A stretch of DNA of 64,000 bases from Paraplanobispora siamensis (lineage in GTDB: Bacteria; Actinomycetota; Actinomycetes; Streptosporangiales; Streptosporangiaceae). Numbering within the stretch: position 1 is the first letter of the stretch; the number at the start of each line of letters is the position of its first letter. Position numbers and translations under genes: made by a program. The stretch covers positions 19,221-83,220 of the forward strand of contig NZ_BOOJ01000066.1 in NCBI RefSeq assembly GCF_016863175.1. The letters run 5' to 3'. The notes under the pieces are model-generated. The model ran no database searches. It was not told the origin of the DNA and was given only the letters and a program-made list of their open reading frames with translations. Positions 17,502 to 25,061 of this stretch are shown here, piece by piece.

Positions 17502-18446
17502 ATGGCGCTGACCATCGGCATTGACATCGGCGGCACCAAGGTCGCGGCGGGCGTCGTGGACGAGCAGGGGCGGATAGTCGAACAGCTCCTGCGCCCGACT
17601 CCGGCGGAGAACCCCGAGAAGGTCGCCGACACGATCGCCGAAGTGGTCGGCGAGCTGGCCAGGGATCGGCAGATCGAGGCCGTCGGGCTCGGCGCGGCGG
17701 GCTTCGTCGACGAGACCCGCTCGATCGTGCGTTTCGCCCCCAACCTGGCCTGGCGCGAGGAACCGCTGCAGAAGAAGGTCGCCGACCTGGTCAACCTGCC
17801 CGTCGTCGTGGAGAACGACGGCAACGCCACGGCGTGGGGCGAGGCCAGGTTCGGGGCCGGGCGGAACGAGAGCCATCTCGTGTGCGTGACCGTCGGCACC
17901 GGCATCGGCGGCGGCATGGTGTTCGACGGCGCCCTCTACCGCGGGCGCTGGGGCATGGGCGCCGAGCTCGGGCACATGCAGGTGGTCCCCGAGGGCCGCC
18001 CGTGCGGGTGCGGCAACCTCGGCTGCTGGGAGCAGTACGCCAGCGGCAACGCCCTGGTCGCCGAGGCCCGGCTGATCGCCGAGGCCGATCCGGAACGGGC
18101 GGCCAGGCTGCTGGAGATCGCGGGCGGCTCGCCCGGCGACATCGAGGGCACGGAGGTGACCGAGGCCGCCCGCGCGGGCGACCCGGCCGCGCTGGCCGCC
18201 TTCTCCTCGCTGGCCGAGTGGCTCGGCCAGGGGCTGAGCGACCTGGCCGCCGTGTTCGACCCCGGCTGCTTCGTCCTGGGCGGCGGTGTCTCGCGCGCCG
18301 CCGACCTCTGGATCGACCAGGTCCGCGACGCGTTCGCCCGCCACCTGACCGGGCGCGGGCACCGTCCGCTGGCCGAGATCCGCCTGGCCGAGCTGGGCGC
18401 CTCCGCCGGTCTGGTCGGCGCCGCCGACCTGGCCCGCAACCGCTGA
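17502..18446 (+). CDS. glkA: ROK-family glucokinase
   Basis: Phosphorylates glucose with ATP and, in Streptomyces, mediates carbon catabolite repression. The phosphate-binding start IGIDIGGTK, the catalytic Asp in VVENDGNA, and the ROK zinc motif CGCGNLGCWEQ are all present, at the usual 314-residue length. GAGAG lies before the ATG. Position after ArsA and DUF5304 is the same as for glkA of Streptomyces. Confidence 0.95.
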   Translation: MALTIGIDIGGTKVAAGVVDEQGRIVEQLLRPTPAENPEKVADTIAEVVGELARDRQIEAVGLGAAGFVDETRSIVRFAPNLAWREEPLQKKVADLVNLPVVVENDGNATAWGEARFGAGRNESHLVCVTVGTGIGGGMVFDGALYRGRWGMGAELGHMQVVPEGRPCGCGNLGCWEQYASGNALVAEARLIAEADPERAARLLEIAGGSPGDIEGTEVTEAARAGDPAALAAFSSLAEWLGQGLSDLAAVFDPGCFVLGGGVSRAADLWIDQVRDAFARHLTGRGHRPLAEIRLAELGASAGLVGAADLARNR

Positions 18447-18456
18447 GTCCTCCACT

Positions 18457-18579
18457 CCACCGGGCCGCCCGCCACCGGGCCGCCCGCCACCGGGCCGCCC
18501 GCTCCGCCGGGTCGCCTGATCAACCGGGCGGCCCGCTCCGCCGGGTCGCCTGATCAACCGGGCGGCCCGCTCCGCCGGG
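18457..18579 (+). repeat. 15-bp x3 and 34-bp x2.3 tandem repeats after glkA
   Basis: CCACCGGGCCGCCCG repeats three times without a gap (18457-18501). It is followed by two perfect copies of a 34-bp unit containing CGGGTCGCCTGATCAACCGG (18501 and 18535) and an 11-bp partial third copy. Self-complementary GCCCG/CGGGC blocks could fold and act as a terminator for glkA. Confidence 0.85.
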
Positions 18580-18677
18580 CTGTCCGCTTTCGGGGGACTG
18601 CCCGAGGCGGGGTGGTTATCGCCGGATATCGCAGGTCCGGTTACGCTCAGCTCACGGGATGTTCCCGGGAGGTCGCC

Positions 18678-19391
18678 GTGCTGCTCAGAGTCGCCAGCTA
18701 CAACGTGCGTGCCATGCGTGACGACGTGGCGGCGCTCGGGCAGGTCATGACCGCGCTGCGGGCCGACGTGCTCTGCGTCCAGGAGGCTCCCCGGTTCCTG
18801 TGCTGGCGCCGCAGGCGCAGGAACCTCGCGGCCTCCGGAGGGCTGAGGGTGGCCGCGGGGCTGCGTGTCGGGGGCGTGGCGGTCCTGGCCGGGCCCGGGG
18901 TCCGGGTGCTGCACGGCGAGGGCCGCCGGCTGCGGTTCTTCTTCGGCCTGGAGCAGCGGGCGATCGCCGTCGCCGTGGTGGAGACCGGCGGCCTCCGGGT
19001 GGCGGTCGGCTCCATCCACCTCGACCTCAACGAGGGCGCGCGCCTGTACCACTCCCACGAGGCGGTGCGGATCCTGCAGGAGGTCGCCGACCGCTTCGAC
19101 GCGCTGCCCGTGCTGGCGGGGGACATCAACGAGCAGTCCGACCGGCCCTCCTGGCGGTACATCGCAGGGAAGCTGCCCGACTGCTACCCGCTCGCGCCGC
19201 GCGGCGACGGCCTGACCTTCCCCGCCCGCGGACCGCACCTGCGCATCGACGCGATCTTCGCGGTGGCCGGGCTGCGGGTGGTCTCCTGCGGCGGCGTCGA
19301 GGCCGATCCCGCCGTCCTGGCCGCGGCGAGCGACCACCGGCCGGTGGTCGCCGAGCTGGCCGCGGCCGGGGGAAGCCCGCACGAGGAGTGA
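18678..19391 (+). CDS. Endonuclease/exonuclease/phosphatase family protein
   Basis: DNase I-like metal-dependent phosphoesterase fold: SYNVR near the N-terminus, CVQEA (catalytic Glu), GSIHLDL, GDINEQ, and SDHRPV at the C-terminus with the catalytic Asp-His. Substrate (nucleic acid, phospholipid or other) is not determined. No signal peptide. GTG was chosen because GGGAGG is 5 nt upstream; the earlier in-frame start at 18612 lacks one and would run into the repeat region. Confidence 0.88.
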   Translation: MLLRVASYNVRAMRDDVAALGQVMTALRADVLCVQEAPRFLCWRRRRRNLAASGGLRVAAGLRVGGVAVLAGPGVRVLHGEGRRLRFFFGLEQRAIAVAVVETGGLRVAVGSIHLDLNEGARLYHSHEAVRILQEVADRFDALPVLAGDINEQSDRPSWRYIAGKLPDCYPLAPRGDGLTFPARGPHLRIDAIFAVAGLRVVSCGGVEADPAVLAAASDHRPVVAELAAAGGSPHEE

Positions 19392-19414
19392 GCCCGGCCC
19401 GTACCATTTGGAGC

Positions 19415-20551
19415 ATGACTCGTCGCCTTCTGCGGCGTGCGCTGGCCCTGTCCGCATCGGGGCTGCTCCTGGCGTCCTCCTTTCCGGTGGCCTCCGCGCA
19501 CGCAGATCCCGTACGCCCCCCGTCGGCGGAGGCCTGGCAGGCGCCGGCCACCGCGCGGCTGAGCAGCGACGGGTCGCTCTCCGACGTGGCCGGGATCTCG
19601 GCCACCAACGTGTGGGCGGTGGGTCAGCAGAGTGTCTGGGACGTCTGGCAGAGCCGCAGCGCCATCGCGCACTGGAACGGCAGCGCGTGGACCGAGGTGC
19701 CCATCCGCAACGACCCCACCGGCGCCGCGCTGCTGCGCTCGGTCGCCGCGGCGTCGGCCGACGAGCTGTGGGCGGTGGGCGAGGGCCACGACGGCACGCC
19801 GTACCTCGCCCGGGGAGACGGCTCGGCCTTCGACCGCGTCGCCGTCGACTCCCTGCGGTTGAACGACTGGCTGGCCGGGGTGGCGGCCACGTCGTCCCGG
19901 GCGGTCGTCGTGGGCAGCCGCGACCGGCAGCCCCTGATCGTCACCGGCACCGGGGGGAAGTGGAAGCTCACCCAGGTCGACGGCGGCGGCACGTTGTACG
20001 GCGTGGCGCTGCCGTCCAAGAGCGACGGCTGGGCGGTGGGCGAGACCGGGGACAAGCCGCTGATCATGCGGTTGTCCGGAGGTCACTGGAAGCCCTTCCC
20101 CGTGCCCGACATCCCGGGCGGATACCTGCGCGACGTGCACTTCAACGGGACCAAGCGGGCCCTGGCCGTCGGCGGGATCTACCGGTCCTCGGGCGAGATC
20201 GACCCGCTGCTGCTGTCCTGGAACGGCAAGAAGTGGTCCCGGGTGCCCGTGCCCGGGGGCGACGTGCGCCTGTACGGCGTGACGGGCGACCGCAAGAACC
20301 GCTTCTGGGTCTCGGGGGCCGATCCGGCGCGGCCGGCGGAGGCGTTCCTGCTGCGCTACGACGGGCACGCGGTCAAGGTCCTGCGCGGGGCCGCGTCCGC
20401 GACGCCCCGGACGATCAGGCTCCAGTCGGCGACCTACCTGCCCGGCACGGGCACGGTGTGGACCGTCGGCCACGTGGTGGACGACGCCGGCCGTTTCACC
20501 GACGTGATCGAGCGCTTCGGCACCGGCACGCCCGAGCGCGCCAAGTCGTAG
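19415..20551 (+). CDS. Secreted beta-propeller-like protein of unknown function
   Basis: The signal peptide covers about residues 1-30 (Arg-rich start, LALSASGLLLASSFPVASAHA). The mature part contains recurrent NVWAVG / ELWAVG / GWAVGE / RFWVSG / TVWTVG blocks about every 45-60 residues, typical of a multi-bladed propeller. No catalytic motif is visible. TACCAT ends 7 nt before the ATG and the only GGAG is too close to be used, so translation is probably leaderless. Confidence 0.8.
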   Translation: MTRRLLRRALALSASGLLLASSFPVASAHADPVRPPSAEAWQAPATARLSSDGSLSDVAGISATNVWAVGQQSVWDVWQSRSAIAHWNGSAWTEVPIRNDPTGAALLRSVAAASADELWAVGEGHDGTPYLARGDGSAFDRVAVDSLRLNDWLAGVAATSSRAVVVGSRDRQPLIVTGTGGKWKLTQVDGGGTLYGVALPSKSDGWAVGETGDKPLIMRLSGGHWKPFPVPDIPGGYLRDVHFNGTKRALAVGGIYRSSGEIDPLLLSWNGKKWSRVPVPGGDVRLYGVTGDRKNRFWVSGADPARPAEAFLLRYDGHAVKVLRGAASATPRTIRLQSATYLPGTGTVWTVGHVVDDAGRFTDVIERFGTGTPERAKS

Positions 20552-20563
20552 GGCAGACCTGCG

Positions 20564-20722
20564 CGCGCCGATTCGCAAGGGCCCGCCGATTCGCAAGGAC
20601 CTGGCGGGTCACAGGGCCCGCCGAGTCGCAAGGGCCTGCAGGGTCACAGGGCCCGCCGAGTCGCAAGGGCCCGCCGAGTCGCAAGGGCCTGCAGGGTCAC
20701 AGGGCTCGCCGAGTCGCAGGGC
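20564..20722 (+). repeat. 35-bp tandem repeat with 18-bp subunit
   Basis: A unit made of GCCCGCCGAGTCGCAAGG followed by GCCTGCAGGGTCACAG occurs about four times (complete copies at 20616 and 20669), with the first half also repeated alone at 20651. Periodicity and GC-rich composition match other intergenic repeats in this window. No gene is present. Confidence 0.85.
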
Positions 20723-20802
20723 GTCGCGAGGTCCCGGGCGGGAGGTTCTCCGGAGGGACCGGCCGCCCGGTGAGGGCTTCCGGCCGGGTGCAGGCGGGCG
20801 CC

Positions 20803-21297
20803 TCAGACGACGGCGCCGTCGTCCCAGCCGGAGTCGTTGGGCGGGCCGTCGCCCATCCGCACGACCAGGGCCACGAAGCCGCCGATGAACGCGGCGACCG
20901 CGGTGAACAGCGCCCAGCCCTCCAGCTGCCAGCCCGCCGCCGCGGTCACCAGCAGGTAGGCGGGGCCGCCGAACAGGGCCAGCCAGGCGATCTTGGTGGT
21001 GGTGTCGGTCTTGGGCAGCGGAGGGGGCGGCGGAGGCACGTAGTGGCCCTCGTCGTCTTCGCCGGCGGTCTCGGCGTCCTCACGCTCGCCTGCGACACCG
21101 GCGTGGTCACCGGGCTCGTCGCCGTCGGGCAGCAGGCGCCCGGCCTCCTCCGGCTGCCTGACCACGCGCCGGGAGGGTTCGGCCGGGAGGTTCTCGCTGT
21201 CCGGCCAGGGCTGGTCGCCAGGTTCGCGCTCGGCGGTGTCGTTGAAGGACGCGACGATCTGCCGCCAGACCTCGTCCTCGTCGCTTTGAGGTGTCAC
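20803..21297 (-). CDS. Acidic protein with two C-terminal membrane helices
   Basis: Not recognised by function; homologues of this layout are conserved beside the esterase and PlsC genes in actinomycetes. Residues 1-100 are acidic and disordered, ending in a run of eight prolines; helices lie near 105-122 and 127-147. The GTG start is preceded directly by TAA, the stop of a 6-codon in-frame ORF that has the only strong Shine-Dalgarno, so either coupling or a nonsense mutation of a longer N-terminus is present. Confidence 0.75.
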   Translation of the reverse strand: MTPQSDEDEVWRQIVASFNDTAEREPGDQPWPDSENLPAEPSRRVVRQPEEAGRLLPDGDEPGDHAGVAGEREDAETAGEDDEGHYVPPPPPPLPKTDTTTKIAWLALFGGPAYLLVTAAAGWQLEGWALFTAVAAFIGGFVALVVRMGDGPPNDSGWDDGAVV

Positions 21298-21318
21298 TTA
21301 GCTGGGCCCGTCACTCAT
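21298..21318 (-). CDS. 6-codon leader ORF, in frame with downstream gene
   Basis: ATG AGT GAC GGG CCC AGC TAA ends exactly where the next gene's GTG begins, in the same frame, and has GGGAGGAAG 10 nt upstream. The peptide MSDGPS reads like a normal protein start. It is either a mini-cistron that hands ribosomes to the GTG or evidence that the original start was here and a stop codon arose at position 7. Confidence 0.45.
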   Translation of the reverse strand: MSDGPS

Positions 21319-21363
21319 AGGCCGTCCACTTCCTCCCGAAGACCGCGCATCCCCCACCCGCGA

Positions 21364-22128
21364 TCAGTCTCTTTGCAAGGGTACAGAGGCATTCGCGCGG
21401 ACGAACTCCAGGCTCCCCGCGAAGATCTGATCGGCGTCATTGTCGAGCGTCGCGACATGGTAGCTGTCGGCGAGCTCCACCACACGCAGATTCCCCCTGG
21501 TCAGCTTCTCACGAAGAATCCGGACACTGGTGGGTTTCACCACATGATCCTGCGGGCTGTGGAAGACCAGCACCGGCTGGCTCAGTTCGTCCAGCCCGGC
21601 CTGGGTCAGCGCCCACAGCCGGGGCAGGCTCGCCGCGGCCTTGACCGGCGTGCGCGTGTAGCCGAGCTCGGTGGCCCCCTCCTTCTTGATGTCACCGGCC
21701 ACTCCGGGGACCGAGGGGACGAAGAGCTTGAGCAGCGGCGCCAGCTTGAGCAGGGGCACGTCGTTGGCGATCGACGGGTTGACGACGACCACCCCCTTGA
21801 TTCCCTCACCGTGCACCTCGGCCAGCCGCAGGGCCATGCAGCCGCCCAGGGACAGGCCCATCACGAAGACCTCGGAGCACCGGCCGCGCAGGTCCGCCAG
21901 AGCCTTGTCGAGTTCGGCGTACCAGTCCTCCCAGCGGGTGTGGTTCATCTCCTGCCAGGTCGTCCCGTGACCGGGCAGCCGGGGCAGCGCCACGGTCAGG
22001 CCCGCCTCGGCCAGGTATTCCCCCCAGGGACGCAACGATTGCGGAGACCCGGTGAATCCGTGGCAGAGCAGGACGCCGACCTGGCCGCCCGCGTGTTGGT
22101 ACGGCTCCGCGCCAGGCATCACAGGCAT
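21364..22128 (-). CDS. Alpha/beta hydrolase, carboxylesterase (Est30-like)
   Basis: Cytoplasmic esterase or monoacylglycerol-lipase type enzyme. The oxyanion region is LLCHGFTGSP, the nucleophile Ser lies in MGLSLGG, the acid Asp in HSPQDHVV and the catalytic His in DSYHVATLD. ATG has GAGGAG 6 nt upstream. It is convergent to nothing on its 3' side and is divergent from plsC, together suggesting lipid metabolism. The very long open frame upstream of this start is an antisense artefact over plsC. Confidence 0.92.
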   Translation of the reverse strand: MPVMPGAEPYQHAGGQVGVLLCHGFTGSPQSLRPWGEYLAEAGLTVALPRLPGHGTTWQEMNHTRWEDWYAELDKALADLRGRCSEVFVMGLSLGGCMALRLAEVHGEGIKGVVVVNPSIANDVPLLKLAPLLKLFVPSVPGVAGDIKKEGATELGYTRTPVKAAASLPRLWALTQAGLDELSQPVLVFHSPQDHVVKPTSVRILREKLTRGNLRVVELADSYHVATLDNDADQIFAGSLEFVRANASVPLQRD

Positions 22129-22278
22129 GGGTGGCTCCTCGTCAGGTTCGCCCGATCGTCGCATGCTTGGGGCATGTTTTGCGAGGGGGTGATTTGGGTT
22201 GTTTGGCGGTGTAGGTGACAGAGGCCGAAGATGGGAAGATAACTCCAGGTCGCTGCCGGACAATCGAAGGAGCCCCGA

Positions 22279-22983
22279 GTGTTCTACTGGGTGGTGAAGG
22301 CCATCCTCTGGCCCTTCCTCCATCTCATCTTCCGCCCGTGGGCGGAGGGGGTGGAGAACGTGCCGAAGGAGGGGCCGGTGATCCTGGCCGGCAACCACCT
22401 GTCGTTCGCCGACCACTTCTTCGGGGCCCTGTTCCTGCCGCGCAAGGTGATCTCCCTCGGCAAGGCCGAGTACTTCACCGGCAAGGGCGTCAAGGGCATG
22501 ATCAGCAGGGCGTTCTTCAGCGGCGTCGGCACCGTGCCGATCGACCGCTCCGGGGGCAAGGCCAGCGAGGCGGCGCTCCGCACGGGCCTGCGCATCCTGA
22601 GGGAGGGGCACGTGCTGGGCATCTACCCCGAGGGCACCCGCTCCCACGACGGCCGCCTCTACAAGGGCAAGACCGGGGTGGCCCGGCTGGCGCTGGAGTC
22701 CCGCGTGCCGGTGATCCCGTGGGCCATGATCAACACCTTCGAGATGATGCCTCCGGGCCGTCCCGTTCCCAAGCTGGGCATCCGCCCCGGGGTGAAGTTC
22801 GGCAAGCCGCTGGACTTCTCGCGCTACTACGGCATGGAGGAGGACCGCCTGGTCCTGCGCGCCGTCACCGACGAGATCATGTACGCGCTGATGGAGCTGT
22901 CCGGCCAGGAGTACGTCGACAAGTACGCCGCGAGCGCCAAGGCCGAGGCCGCGCGCATGGCCGAGCGGGGCGCCAAGGACTGA
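22279..22983 (+). CDS. plsC: 1-acyl-sn-glycerol-3-phosphate acyltransferase (PlsC family)
   Basis: Transfers an acyl group to lysophosphatidate at the cytoplasmic membrane. The HX4D catalytic motif is H40-LSFA-D45, and the second signature YPEGTRSHDG (about 122-131) binds the glycerol phosphate. An N-terminal hydrophobic segment (VVKAILWPFLHLIF) anchors it. GTG start with AAGGAG 8 nt upstream. An actinomycete may have several such genes, so the exact acyl acceptor is uncertain. Confidence 0.92.
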   Translation: MFYWVVKAILWPFLHLIFRPWAEGVENVPKEGPVILAGNHLSFADHFFGALFLPRKVISLGKAEYFTGKGVKGMISRAFFSGVGTVPIDRSGGKASEAALRTGLRILREGHVLGIYPEGTRSHDGRLYKGKTGVARLALESRVPVIPWAMINTFEMMPPGRPVPKLGIRPGVKFGKPLDFSRYYGMEEDRLVLRAVTDEIMYALMELSGQEYVDKYAASAKAEAARMAERGAKD

Positions 22984-23136
22984 GCCGCCGGGCGCGGGCG
23001 ATCGGCGTCCGCACGGGCGGCTCCGTCCGCGCGGGCGATCCCTGTCCGCCCCGGCCCCGCGGGCGGCCCTGTCGGCCCGGGCCCGGCAGGCGACTCCGTA
23101 CACCGCACCCCTTGACTCTCCGCGCCTCGGCGCGCC

Positions 23137-23610
23137 CTACGGAAGAGGGCTCGCCGAGGCGCGCGTCACCGCCTCCACCTTGCTCATGACGCGGGTCATC
23201 ATCTCGAGCTCGTCGGGGGTCAGCAGGTCGATCAGCACCTCGCGGACGACGGCGACGTGCCCCGGGGCGGTGCGGCGCAGGCACTCCACGCCCCGGTCGG
23301 TGAGCACGGCCAGGACGCCGCGGTCGTCGGAGGGGCAGGTGGCCCGCTCGACCAGCCCCCGCTTCTCCAGCTGGCCGATCTGGTAGGTCAGCCCGCTCTT
23401 GGAGACCACGACCCCGCGGGCGAGTTCGGTCATCCGCAGCCGCCGGTCGGGGGCGTCGGAGAGACGGGCGAGGATCTCGTACTGGGCATGGGTCAGGCCC
23501 GACTCGGCCTTCAGCTGCTCTTCGACGCGTCGTTCCAGCAGATGGGACGCGGACAGATAGGCCCGCCAGGCGGCCATTTCACGCGCGTCCAGCCATCGTG
23601 CTCCTGTCAT
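23137..23610 (-). CDS. MarR family regulator
   Basis: Winged-helix repressor, about the usual 150 residues: recognition region ELARGVVVSKSGLTYQIGQLEKRGLVER and the wing CPSDDRGVLAVLTDRG. It is divergent from a DoxX gene, and two near-identical 14-bp dyads lie between them, so it very likely controls itself and the DoxX gene. The effector is unknown; MarR/DoxX pairs often respond to quinones, thiol stress or phenolics (family knowledge). Confidence 0.9.
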   Translation of the reverse strand: MTGARWLDAREMAAWRAYLSASHLLERRVEEQLKAESGLTHAQYEILARLSDAPDRRLRMTELARGVVVSKSGLTYQIGQLEKRGLVERATCPSDDRGVLAVLTDRGVECLRRTAPGHVAVVREVLIDLLTPDELEMMTRVMSKVEAVTRASASPLP

Positions 23611-23628
23611 TCGCTCAGTCTACTGGTT

Positions 23629-23676
23629 GTTTGAATTTGAACTATCTGGCATGGTGGGTGTCGTTCAAATTCGAAC
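23629..23676. promoter_or_regulatory. Paired MarR operators
   Basis: GTTTGAATTTGAAC (23629-23642) and GTTCAAATTCGAAC (23663-23676) are the same 14-bp dyad, GTTCAAATTC(A/G)AAC, in opposite orientation, 34 bp centre to centre. Each faces one of the divergent genes marR and doxX. Confidence 0.8.
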
Positions 23677-23689
23677 CACTGGAGGCGTG

Positions 23690-24112
23690 ATGCTGGACCA
23701 GGCGCGATCCATCGCCCTGCTGCTGGGCCGTGTGGCCATCGGCGTGATCTTCCTCGTGCACGGCCTGACCAAGTTCACCGGGGGGCTGTCGGGGACGACG
23801 GCCTTCTTCGAGCAGATCGGCGTCCCGCTGGCGGGTGTGGCGGCGCCCGCGGTGGCGGTCCTCGAGGTCGCCGGGGGCGTGGCCCTCATCCTGGGCGCCG
23901 CACTGCCGATCGCCGGCACCCTGCTCGCCCTCGACATGGTCGGGGCGATCGTGTTCGTCCACGGGGCCAACGGGTTCATGGCGGACAAGGGCGGCTACGA
24001 GTTCGTCCTCGCCCTGGCCGCGGCGAGCCTGATGATCGCCTTCAGCGGCGGGGGAGCGCTGTCCGTCGACGGGTTCCTGCAGCGCCGCCGTACCGCCGTC
24101 CCCGTGGGCTGA
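23690..24112 (+). CDS. DoxX family membrane protein
   Basis: Four-helix membrane protein (helices near 6-24, 44-64, 71-90, 104-122) with the family motif RVAIGVIFLVHGLTKF. DoxX proteins take part in membrane redox or thiol-stress complexes; the precise role is unknown. ATG is preceded by GGAGG; an in-frame GTG codon lies directly before it. The gene is regulated together with the divergent marR gene through the shared operators. Confidence 0.9.
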   Translation: MLDQARSIALLLGRVAIGVIFLVHGLTKFTGGLSGTTAFFEQIGVPLAGVAAPAVAVLEVAGGVALILGAALPIAGTLLALDMVGAIVFVHGANGFMADKGGYEFVLALAAASLMIAFSGGGALSVDGFLQRRRTAVPVG

Positions 24113-24183
24113 GCGGCCGGCCGTGACACCGGCGTCCGCGAGGCGCCGGTGACGCCGTCGGTTCCTTACCGGTCCCGCCGGCG

Positions 24184-25047
24184 TCACAGCCGATCGGCGT
24201 GTTCGCGGATCTGCCGGATGTGCTCGGGGGTGGTACGGCAGCAGCCGCCGACGAAGGCCGCACCGGCGGTGTGCCAGTCGGCCGCGGCGGCGCCGAACTC
24301 GACGGGATCGGCCAGGCCGGTCCAGCGGCGCCGCTCGGCGTCCCAGGTCTCGCCCGAGTTGGGGTAGACCATGACGGGCTTGCCCTTGATCCGGTCGATC
24401 AGGCTGGAGACGTGGCGCGGCGCGGTGCAGTTGACCCCGATCGCGAGGATCCGCTGGTCACCGGCGAACAGCGCGGCGACCTCCTCCATCGGGGTGCCGT
24501 CGCTGATGCTCTCGCCGTCGCGGCAGGAGAAGCTGATCCAGGCCCGCACGCCCGGGGTCCGGGCGAGCAGGCGCTTGAGCGCGCGGGCCTCGACGATGGA
24601 GGGGATGGTCTCGCAGGCCAGGAAGTCGGCCCCGGCGGAGGCCAGGATCTCCCAGCGGTCGCGGTGCCAGGCGAACAGGCCGTCCTCGTCGAGGTCGTAG
24701 TCGCCGGTGTACTCGGCGCCGTTGGCGAGGTAGGCCCCGTACGGCCCGACGCTGGCGGCCACCGCGCCCTCTCCGTGGGCGTCCCTGGCCTCGGTGGCCA
24801 GGCGCACCGACAGCTGGATGAGGTCCTCCGCCTCGGCGATGCTCAGCCCCCGGCGCAGGAACGCCGGGATGCTCGCCTGGTAACTCGCTGTGGTCGCCAC
24901 CTGTGCTCCGGCGGCGAAGTAGTCGAGGTGCGCCTGGCGGATCACCGAGGGGTTCTCCAGCAGGAGTTTCGCCGACCAGAGTTCGTCGCGCAGGTCCGCG
25001 CCGAGCGCCTCCAGATGGGTCGCCAGCCCACCGTCGAGAATCACCAT
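24184..25047 (-). CDS. mmuM: Homocysteine S-methyltransferase
   Basis: Transfers methyl from S-methylmethionine (or a related donor) to homocysteine, giving methionine. The start ILDGGLATHLEALG, the first zinc Cys in GVNCTAP (about 213) and the Cys pair in GGCCRTTPEHI (near 271) are diagnostic. At 287 residues it matches MmuM, not the multi-domain MetH. The stop lies close to the end of no other gene; the sulfatase gene upstream on the same strand is only 14 bp away, so the two may be co-transcribed. Confidence 0.93.
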   Translation of the reverse strand: MVILDGGLATHLEALGADLRDELWSAKLLLENPSVIRQAHLDYFAAGAQVATTASYQASIPAFLRRGLSIAEAEDLIQLSVRLATEARDAHGEGAVAASVGPYGAYLANGAEYTGDYDLDEDGLFAWHRDRWEILASAGADFLACETIPSIVEARALKRLLARTPGVRAWISFSCRDGESISDGTPMEEVAALFAGDQRILAIGVNCTAPRHVSSLIDRIKGKPVMVYPNSGETWDAERRRWTGLADPVEFGAAAADWHTAGAAFVGGCCRTTPEHIRQIREHADRL

Positions 25048-25061
25048 CCCGCCACTCTACG

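Noticed and set aside
21364..23103. Long minus-strand frame extending the esterase to 579 codons
   Set aside because: The esterase has a good Shine-Dalgarno and ATG at 22128; the upstream part is antisense to plsC.
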